Origin: a bacterium
GTDB taxonomy: Bacteria > Chloroflexota > Dormibacteria > UBA8260 > Bog-877
Assembly (NCBI GenBank): GCA_021802115.1
Contig: JAKABA010000054.1
Span: 1 to 20,819, forward strand
Reading direction: 5' to 3'
Length of the DNA stretch: 20,819 nt
Shown here: positions 15,778 to 20,819 of the stretch, in pieces
How the letters are laid out: every line of letters begins with the position of its first letter
How positions within the stretch are numbered: the first letter of the stretch is position 1
The notes under the pieces: generated by a model
The model's input: the letters and a program-made list of their open reading frames with translations, nothing else
What the model was told of the DNA's origin: nothing
Database searches by the model: none
Program-made: the position numbers and the translations under genes

Positions 15778-16803
15778 GTGGGTAGTTTGAGAAGGCCCCC
15801 ACTCCAACCGCTCGGCCTCTCTTCTAGCAGCGGAGCTTCCGTCACTCCATCCGATGGCGGCGGAGATAGGGACGGGACGGCTGCACCCGCTCCGCCACAT
15901 GAGGCTGGATACGAGGCCGAGCCCGATGTCCGGCGCAGGGACCCCGTGCCCGCCCAGCCACTCCTGCCGCGCACCCCTGCACGGACGCGATGGACCATTG
16001 CCGGCGAGCCACCAGGCATCCGTCTCCCCGAGTCGATTCAGGTTGTCCGGCGACCGACTGTCGATCTTGAGGTGGTCCTTCCCCTCATCAAGCATGGGGG
16101 CCCGATCGCTCCGATTCTGGCCGAGATCCGCGCCCACTTGCAGCAGCAACCATGCCTGAGCTCAATCGTAGTTGTCGGGGACGCGAGCAGTGTGGATCGC
16201 GCCGCCGATGACGTCACCGCTCTGGCGGACATTCCAGGACCCCCGATTTACCTCATTAGCTGCTCGCGTCGGGGGCAAGGAGCGGCGATTCGCAGGGGCA
16301 TCCTTACGAGTGCGGCTCGTTTCGTGGCCCTTTGCGATCCCGACTTCCCGGAGAGCATGCACACCCTGGCTGCAATCTGGCCCCTGCTCGCTGGGAACCG
16401 CGTCGTCGTTGCGGCAGGTGCGCAACATGCGCAGAGGCGTCCGGAATCCTTCAACGCTCATCCCTTCCCGGCTACACGGAAGATCCGCGACCTTGTGACT
16501 CGGCGTCTGCCTGCCCTTTTGGTCGATCCAAGGTGCACGTGCAGTTTCTTCGACGCCCATGTGGCCCGGCGGCTTCTTGGTCTCACTACACTCAATGGAC
16601 GCGGCCTGGACCTAGAGTTGCTTTGGCTGGCCCGTGTTGGGGGTTTGAACATCGCCGAGGTGATGGCTGATCGTCCCGACGGGAATGCACCCCCAACCTC
16701 AGTGTCCTTTCCAACCCTCGCTGTGCTGCCAATCCTCGTCGACCTGGCTCGCGGGTGGCGTCGGCACGGGGCAGACGTGCATGAGATCGTGGGCGACCGC
16801 TAG
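15778..16803 (+). CDS. Divergent family 2 glycosyltransferase (dolichyl-phosphate-glucosyltransferase-like)
   Basis: The frame encodes 341 residues. Residues 1-90 are Pro/Ser-rich and low complexity. From about 94 the order of blocks follows polyprenyl-phosphate hexosyltransferases: VDLEVVLPLI in place of the usual V-V-I-P-A-Y-N-E, IVVVGDASSVDRA for the VDDGSTD block, SRRGQGAAIRRGIL for NRGKGAAVR-x-G, ALCDPDFPE in place of the DAD-x-S, and GRGLDLELLWLARVGGLNIAEV for the FD-x-ELL-x-L block. The acidic DPD (187-189) could still bind a metal, but the first block lacks the usual Asn-Glu, so the activity may be altered or lost. The GTG start at 15778 is uncertain; a GTG at about 15946 would drop most of the Pro-rich tail. 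Its stop overlaps the next gene (TAGTG). Confidence 0.7.
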   Translation: MGSLRRPPLQPLGLSSSSGASVTPSDGGGDRDGTAAPAPPHEAGYEAEPDVRRRDPVPAQPLLPRTPARTRWTIAGEPPGIRLPESIQVVRRPTVDLEVVLPLIKHGGPIAPILAEIRAHLQQQPCLSSIVVVGDASSVDRAADDVTALADIPGPPIYLISCSRRGQGAAIRRGILTSAARFVALCDPDFPESMHTLAAIWPLLAGNRVVVAAGAQHAQRRPESFNAHPFPATRKIRDLVTRRLPALLVDPRCTCSFFDAHVARRLLGLTTLNGRGLDLELLWLARVGGLNIAEVMADRPDGNAPPTSVSFPTLAVLPILVDLARGWRRHGADVHEIVGDR

Positions 16804-18284
16804 TGACCACATCGCGGATGGAACATGTCGCCGGGAGGAGCATCCTCATCCTGAACTGGCGGTGCCCGTCCCACCCTTGGGCAGGTGGCGCTGAGCAGTA
16901 CATCTGGCAGCTGGCCACTCGCCTTGCCGGGGCAGGCGCACTCGTCACTCTGCTCGCCGCCTCCACCCCGGGTAGGCCGGCGGAGGAGTTCGTGCAAGGG
17001 GTGCACCTTCTTAGGCGCGGGGGCACCTATTCTGTCTACGTGCGGGCTGCGTTGTATCTGATTCGGAAGCGCCGTCGGCTGGACGTGATAATCGACTGCC
17101 AGAACGGAATTCCGTTCTTCGCTCCCGTCTTCGTCGTGAGCAGGACTGCGGTTGTCATCTTGGTGATTCACCACGTGCACCAGGACCAATTCGCCACACG
17201 GTTCAAGTGGCCCATGACGTGGATCGGGCGCACCCTCGAAGGGCCGTGCACCAGGTGGGTCTATCGACATCGCCCGATCGTGGCGGTCTCGCCTTCGACT
17301 CGCGCCGATGTCCGGCACCGGCTTCGGCTCCGGGGGCCAGTCTTCGTCGTTCCCAATGGGCTCGCAACCGAGAGAGTCGGGTCTACCACTGCCTTGCGAG
17401 ACAGTCGGCCCCGAATCGCCTATGTCGGACGGCTGGTACCGCATAAGCGACTGGAACTGTTGCTCGACGCGTTGGCGGAGCTCCGCGCTAGCTGGCCCAA
17501 GCTAACTCTCGACATCGCAGGCACCGGTCCCTGCCTCGGCCACCTCATGGCCTATGCCGAAGATGCGGGGCAGTCCGGGGCAGTACGGTTCTTGGGTCAG
17601 GTGTCGGACCTAGAGCGCGATGATCTTTTCACGCAAGCCTGGCTAATGGTAGTTCCTTCCTCCCACGAGGGCTGGGGACTAACCGTCCTTGAGGCCAACC
17701 TCTGCGGCTGCCCAGCGCTGGGGTTCCGCGTCCCCGGTCTGGTGGACTCTATCGTCCCTGGACAGACCGGCTGGCTGGCAGATGGCCCCGCGCACCTTAC
17801 CGAGGCTATCGGGGCGGCCCTCAAGTCCCTCTCCCACCCTGACGCCAGGGCGGCCCAGGCAAGACGCTGCCAGGAGTGGGCTGGCGGCTTCTCTTGGCAG
17901 CGGAGCGCGGAGCGGCTAGCGGGAATAATCACCGCCCAAGGATGGCCATCGGGCCGAAGGCACTTCACCGACCTGGTCACAGTGGCAGTGCTGGAGATGG
18001 ACGGTGACTGCGCCCAAGCCGTGCTGCAGTTGCCCCCGGACTGCCTTTGGCAGCTACACGGCCACACGCTTGAGATTCTTGTCTACGGCCTGGACACGCT
18101 GGAAGTTGCCCCCTGGCTGGCAGCACTCGGCTTCCGAGGCACGCTCGCGACTCGGGTGGCGTGCTCCCGCGATCTGCTGCTTGGGCCCGCCGTGCACGCG
18201 AGTAGGACCGCCTCCGCTAGGGCCGCTTCTTCCCCGCGTTTCTGGAGCCCCGCCGGTGGGTGGCGCGGACCCAGTGGGCGGTGA
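16803..18284 (+). CDS. Family 4 glycosyltransferase with an unusual, possibly disrupted C-terminus
   Basis: This 493-residue GT-B fold enzyme has WAGGAEQYIWQLATRLA (26-42), the acceptor-side HHVHQDQF (123-130), VVPNGLATERV (182-192), IAYVGRLVPHKRLELLLDAL (205-224), IAGTGPC and the E-x7-E pair in SSHEGWGLTVLEA (286-298). A complete GT4 domain ends near residue 380. After it come about 75 residues (388-465, including LVTVAVLEMDGD and LEVAPWLAALGFRG) that look like the beginning of a further domain. A Ser/Ala/Arg-rich tail (466-493) then reads the opposite strand of a reverse-transcriptase-like relic. The original C-terminus was therefore probably cut by a mobile element; the transferase domain itself is intact. 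The GTG start shares one base with the upstream TAG. Confidence 0.88.
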   Translation: MTTSRMEHVAGRSILILNWRCPSHPWAGGAEQYIWQLATRLAGAGALVTLLAASTPGRPAEEFVQGVHLLRRGGTYSVYVRAALYLIRKRRRLDVIIDCQNGIPFFAPVFVVSRTAVVILVIHHVHQDQFATRFKWPMTWIGRTLEGPCTRWVYRHRPIVAVSPSTRADVRHRLRLRGPVFVVPNGLATERVGSTTALRDSRPRIAYVGRLVPHKRLELLLDALAELRASWPKLTLDIAGTGPCLGHLMAYAEDAGQSGAVRFLGQVSDLERDDLFTQAWLMVVPSSHEGWGLTVLEANLCGCPALGFRVPGLVDSIVPGQTGWLADGPAHLTEAIGAALKSLSHPDARAAQARRCQEWAGGFSWQRSAERLAGIITAQGWPSGRRHFTDLVTVAVLEMDGDCAQAVLQLPPDCLWQLHGHTLEILVYGLDTLEVAPWLAALGFRGTLATRVACSRDLLLGPAVHASRTASARAASSPRFWSPAGGWRGPSGR

Positions 18285-18444
18285 TCCATGAGGCGTACAT
18301 CTGCACCGCCTGCTGTGCAGAGCGCTTCGGCCGAGGCGCATGCGAGCAGGTCATGAATGACGCCTCGAAGATGGGATCCAGCACCAAGTGCGCCTTCCGG
18401 TCACGACTGGAGCAGTCCGTCAGGGTCCTGGTGCCAGAGCTCAA
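18217..18444 (-). pseudogene. Group II intron reverse transcriptase fragment
   Basis: The minus-strand frame contains AHLVLDPIFEASFM, TCSHAPRPKRSAQQAVQ (core 18300-18400). Intron-encoded reverse transcriptases carry a block close to LEPIFEADF, SYGFRPGRSAQQAV at the same spacing, in the N-terminal half of the enzyme. Only about 40 residues are recognisable. The catalytic YADD box is not present, and the frame stops at 18217. It overlaps the end of the GT4 gene in antisense. The call rests on motif recognition without an alignment. Confidence 0.6.
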
Positions 18445-18658
18445 TCCGGTGCTGAGTGGCTGGGGATCAGGACAGGGTAACTACTTTCGGCGGGGCAACT
18501 CCACACGGAAGTTCCCCTCTCCCCACCAGAGTGTCCGCCAACGACTCACGAAAGCGGGAGGTGCAGGTCTGACCGGACTGACAGTGGACACCGAGGCTGT
18601 GCGCCTTGAGGGAGTTCTGTCTGGTGGCTCAGCGAGGGCGATATGGGAGACCTGCTAG
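18407..18658 (+). pseudogene. Group II intron maturase C-terminal fragment
   Basis: The plus-strand frame reads PELNPVLSGWG, then GNYFRRGNSTRKF and HQSVRQRLTKAGG (core about 18434-18560). This matches the maturase-specific (GIIM) region, typically LNP-x-LRGW-x-NYFR-x-GNS, near the C-terminus of group II intron proteins. A small insertion (GSGQ) splits GWG from NYF. The residues after about 18565 are not recognisable. It faces away from the adjacent reverse-transcriptase fragment, so the two parts no longer belong to one gene. Confidence 0.6.
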
Positions 18659-18659
18659 C

Positions 18660-18701
18660 GATCATCTGAAACTCCCCAGAGCTGATCACTGAAATTCCCC
18701 A
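18660..18701 (+). repeat. IS21-type terminal repeats
   Basis: Two copies of GATC-n-TGAAAYTCCCCA stand in tandem, with TGAAACTCCCCA at 18667-18678 and TGAAATTCCCCA at 18690-18701, 23 bases apart. Multiple short terminal repeats are characteristic of IS21-family ends. A hairpin, CGGCCC-GTCG-GGGCCG, follows at 18710-18725. No matching inverted copy was seen further right, so only one end of the element remains. Confidence 0.55.
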
Positions 18702-18823
18702 CCCCAGAGCGGCCCGTCGGGGCCGTTCGGAAGGGTTCAGGACGGGGCAGGGCTCCCCCAAGCTGGCGGTGTCTAGCCAGCCAGCCGGAGGAGCCCCAAC
18801 CCATCATCACACGGGGAGAAGAC

Positions 18824-19180
18824 GTGGAAGCGAACGCACTGCGACAGCGGAGGTGGACCATTGCGGCCATCGCCCGGCACCTGGGGCACGACCGCAAGAC
18901 GGTGCGGGCGTACCTGCGGGGTGATCGGACGGCAGGGGAGCGGCAGCGGTCCGAGGCGGGCCAGCTGGCGCCGTTCGCGGCGTACCTGCAGGCGCGGTTC
19001 GACGACAACGCCCACATCTGGCAGCGTGTGGGGTGTTGTCGCTTGGCGGCCAGCGATGGGGACGCGAGAGTTGCGGCGGCGACGTGGCGTTCGACGAGAC
19101 GGCGCACGGCGTCGCGGCTGAGTCGCAGGCCTTTCGGCCCTGGGAACACGGATCGCCCGCGACCGCGGCGCGCTTGCTAG
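18824..19180 (+). pseudogene. istA: Truncated IS21-family transposase IstA
   Basis: The first 70 residues are a clear IstA N-terminus: MEANALRQRRWTIAAIARHL, then GHDRKTVRAYLRGDR (helix-turn-helix), and LAPFAAYLQARFDDNAHIWQRV. After IWQRV (near 19030) the expected continuation of the type LFDEVVALGY and the DDE catalytic domain are missing, and the frame runs into unrelated Arg-rich sequence. GGGGAG five bases upstream supports the GTG start, so the fragment may still be translated. IstB is absent. It is a remnant of an insertion sequence whose left terminal repeats lie just upstream. Confidence 0.68.
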
Positions 19181-19351
19181 CGATCGGCGGTGCCCGCGGA
19201 GGACGCGGCGGGCAGCGGCGCGGCCCGCGGCTGAGACCAGGCCGGGAGCCCAGTCCGCTGGAGGCCCGCATCCGGACGGACGGTCCAGCGACGGGGATGC
19301 GCGGGAGACGGAGCACTGATCGCTGCCGCCGCTGCGGGTGAGTGGAAGCTG

Positions 19352-19702
19352 GTGGTCTCCCCACTGCTACTGGAGGAGCTCACCGGAGTGCTGGTCGGCC
19401 CGAAGTTCACCAAGCGGCCGGTAGGGGCGGTGGAGCGGTTTGTGGCCGCGCTCGGGGCCGTGGCCGAGGTCGTACCCGCCGCGCCGCGCCCCTGGGACCG
19501 GGTGAGCGTCGACCCCGACGACGACTACCTCGTGGCGCTGGCCCGACGCGCCCGGGTGGATGCGCTGGTCTCCGGGGATCCAGACCTCACCGCTCTGACT
19601 GGGGTGGACCCGCCCGTGCAGACGCCGGCGGCGTTCTGGGCACGGATCCAGGCAGGGAGGCCAGGCACTCGGGCAGCGTGCCGATCCCCGAGCCGACCAT
19701 GA
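19352..19702 (+). pseudogene. N-terminally truncated PIN-domain toxin
   Basis: The frame reads VVSPLLLEELTGVLVGPKF, then VVPAAPRPWDRVSVDPDDDY, LVALARRARVDALVSGDPDL and TPAAFWARI. This is the second three quarters of the PIN ribonuclease family of toxin-antitoxin systems (COG1569-like), including the acidic DPDDDY and SGDPDL blocks that bind catalytic metal. In-frame similarity (LIAAAAAGEWKLVVSP) continues upstream to about 19313, but the first strand V-x-D-T-N-V-L with its essential Asp is not found in any frame nearby, and a stop lies at 19232. It is therefore probably inactive. No antitoxin gene was found beside it. Confidence 0.62.
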
Positions 19703-20201
19703 GCGCGGAAGCGCGCCTGGCGGTCTGACCAAGGCCATCGCTCGGGCCCGTCCCTCGGGGTGGACATCACCGTCGACCCGCGTCAGCGGTGCCGGGGACC
19801 ATGGAGCTCTGCCTGGTCCCCCAGCCCCCGGGGCCCTCTTGGCGTGCCAGGCCTTGGGGAGCCGATGGGCTCCGTTGCTGGCATGCCCCCGGGAACGCCG
19901 GAGCCAGGCGTCCGACACTGGCCCGGGCCTCGGCCAGGCGGGGCAGGCTCGAGTTGTCGATGGCCAGCAGCCAGGGCACTGCCCAGCGCTGGGACGGGTG
20001 CAGGCCGACACTCAGGATGAGGATGGCGGCGCCATGGTAGATGAACACGGCCTGGGAGGACGAGGCCGTGCAATGGGCCGCGGCCGCGCGGGCCGCGATC
20101 AGTGCCACCGATGCAGCCCACGCCGGGCGCGGAACTGCGGGACCGACTGCACGGGTATCGGTGATCGAGACAACTGCCGGGCTCCCCAATGCGAGAGGCC
20201 C
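19703..20201. other. 499 bases without a supportable gene
   Basis: Frames on both strands are open but have no family motif. The minus strand near 19880-20060 reads a hydrophobic stretch including YHGAAILILSVGLHPSQRW and WLLAIDNSSLPRLAEARAS that I do not recognise. A perfect 8-base hairpin, GGGGACCA (19794-19801) with TGGTCCCC (19814-19821), and a small GCGC-GGAA-GCGC loop just after the PIN fragment are the only structures seen. The stretch is consistent with decayed mobile DNA. Confidence 0.4.
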
Positions 20202-20720
20202 TCACCCCTCGGTGCCGTGCAGCTCCTCCAGGCTGAGCCGGATGTCCTTCATCCGGCGGTAGAGGCGGAGGGGGTGCTCGGGGACGGCAAGAAAGCCGTG
20301 ATGCGCATAGAAGCGCACTGCCGCAGCGTCGACGGCGTCCACCACCACCAGACGAGCCGCAGCCGCTTCGCCGGCCACGACCGCCTTGCGGAGCGCCTCG
20401 GCGAGAAGCAGGCTGCCAAACCCCTGGCCTTGATGGTCAGCGTTCACAGCCAGCCGAGCGAGGAGGACCATACCGGTGGGGTAGCCAGGCAGCCCGCGCA
20501 CGAGTGAGGGTGGCGCCTCGGAGCGCAGCACCGCCCCCATGGTGAGGCTGAAGTACCCGAGGATCTGGGTAGCCTCGCTGAGCAGGAACGTTCGAGCGGA
20601 GTCCATCTGCTGAGAGGCCAAGGCGTGATCGCGAAGCCAAGAGTCGAGGCTCTGGTTGCCGCACCGGAACTCCGAGAGGTCGTGGTGGGCGGCGAGGCGT
20701 TCGAGGCGCCGCGGGCTCAC
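20202..20720 (-). CDS. GNAT acetyltransferase toxin of a type II toxin-antitoxin system (TacT/AtaT-like)
   Basis: This 172-residue protein matches the GNAT toxins that acetylate aminoacyl-tRNA and block translation. The family blocks are HHDLSEFRCGNQSLDSWLRD (12-31), LGYFSLTMGAV (54-64), LLARLAVNADHQGQGFGSLL (86-105, with the acetyl-CoA loop QGQGFG) and VRFYAHHGFLAVPEHPLRLY (135-154, including the conserved Tyr138 used in catalysis in this family). Length is typical. The GTG start overlaps the TGA of the upstream antitoxin gene by four bases, so the two genes are coupled with the antitoxin first, as is usual. Nothing looks broken. The exact tRNA target cannot be predicted. Confidence 0.93.
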   Translation of the reverse strand: MSPRRLERLAAHHDLSEFRCGNQSLDSWLRDHALASQQMDSARTFLLSEATQILGYFSLTMGAVLRSEAPPSLVRGLPGYPTGMVLLARLAVNADHQGQGFGSLLLAEALRKAVVAGEAAAARLVVVDAVDAAAVRFYAHHGFLAVPEHPLRLYRRMKDIRLSLEELHGTEG

Positions 20721-20819
20721 GCGCCTGGCAGCTTGGGGTAGCGCCCAAAAAGCTCGGACAGCTGAGGCACCGCCGCTGGGGGTTTGTCCAGCTCGGTGAT
20801 GAACCGGTCAAAGGCCTGG
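20717..20819 (-). CDS. DUF1778-type antitoxin, C-terminal end (cut by the window edge)
   Basis: The last 33 codons are present: QAFDRFITELDKPPAA, then VPQLSELFGRYPKLPGA and TGA. The pattern F-x3-LD-x-PP-x4-P-x-L-x2-L is the C-terminal toxin-binding tail of DUF1778 antitoxins, the usual partners of GNAT toxins (TacA type). The ribbon-helix-helix DNA-binding part would lie beyond the window. Its stop overlaps the toxin start (GTGA), which supports a single operon. Confidence 0.75.
   Translation of the reverse strand, partial: QAFDRFITELDKPPAAVPQLSELFGRYPKLPGA

Noticed and set aside
15056..15790. A 244-codon plus-strand frame in the gap within the glycan cluster.
   Set aside because: Composition is Ser/Arg/Ala-rich without motifs, and frames of similar length exist on the other strand. 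I could not support any one of them.
15391..16149. A 252-codon minus-strand frame.
   Set aside because: Its upstream half lies antisense to the GT2-like gene, and only a short stretch near the end looks protein-like. No family could be named.
19767..20189. A 140-codon minus-strand frame with a hydrophobic stretch.
   Set aside because: There is no recognisable family, no ribosome site, and several equally open frames overlap it.
1..20819. tRNA, rRNA, prophage genes or a replication origin.
   Set aside because: No cloverleaf with conserved T-loop, no ribosomal RNA sequence, no phage structural gene and no DnaA-box cluster was noticed on either strand.

Overview
The window is very GC-rich, has no rRNA or tRNA, and looks like a chromosome segment from a high-GC Gram-positive-type bacterium (Actinomycetota or a neighbouring high-GC phylum). 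Supporting signs are GTG starts, four-base gene overlaps, a secreted protein built from GYW...FGFGDAGFFGSP-type repeats that I associate with actinobacterial secreted proteins, and an IS21-type element end. The species cannot be decided from the sequence alone. By eye there are two composition regimes: roughly the first 6.7 kb is extremely GC-rich, and the region from about 6.8 to 18.3 kb is clearly less so.

Region 1 (82-3847, minus strand) is a compact lipid-catabolism operon. A LiuR-like MerR regulator comes first, then an AidB-type acyl-CoA dehydrogenase, then an acyl-CoA synthetase, joined by a 3-base gap and a 4-base overlap. A promoter-like element with an ACGT-centred inverted repeat sits in front of the regulator. 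It suggests autoregulation by an acyl-CoA or related ligand.

Region 2 (4058-6761) holds a divergent pair. On the minus strand is a GT-C-like multi-spanning membrane protein. On the plus strand is an exported protein made of six 43-residue repeats, two of which share a 55-base identical block.

Region 3 (7149-18284, plus strand) is a surface-polysaccharide cluster: a MOP-type flippase, a GT2-GT4 fused glycosyltransferase, a SAM methyltransferase, a GT2 enzyme, and a large GT-C-like membrane protein with a C-terminal non-membrane domain. A 758-base stretch without a supportable gene follows, then a divergent GT2-like enzyme and a GT4 enzyme coupled by a TAGTG overlap. Together they would assemble a glycan on a lipid carrier, methylate it, flip it, and extend or transfer it outside the membrane.

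Region 4 (about 18.2-20.2 kb) is a graveyard of mobile DNA: two opposite-facing fragments that resemble a group II intron reverse transcriptase/maturase, an IS21 end with a truncated istA, and an N-terminally truncated PIN toxin. The window ends with an intact GNAT toxin gene and the 3' end of its DUF1778-type antitoxin (minus strand, antitoxin first). The best candidates for novelty are the GT2-GT4 fusion, the repeat protein, the rearranged maturase relic that meets the end of the last glycosyltransferase, and the structured leader of the glycan cluster. I did not find convincing evidence of a wholly new defence or mobile system.
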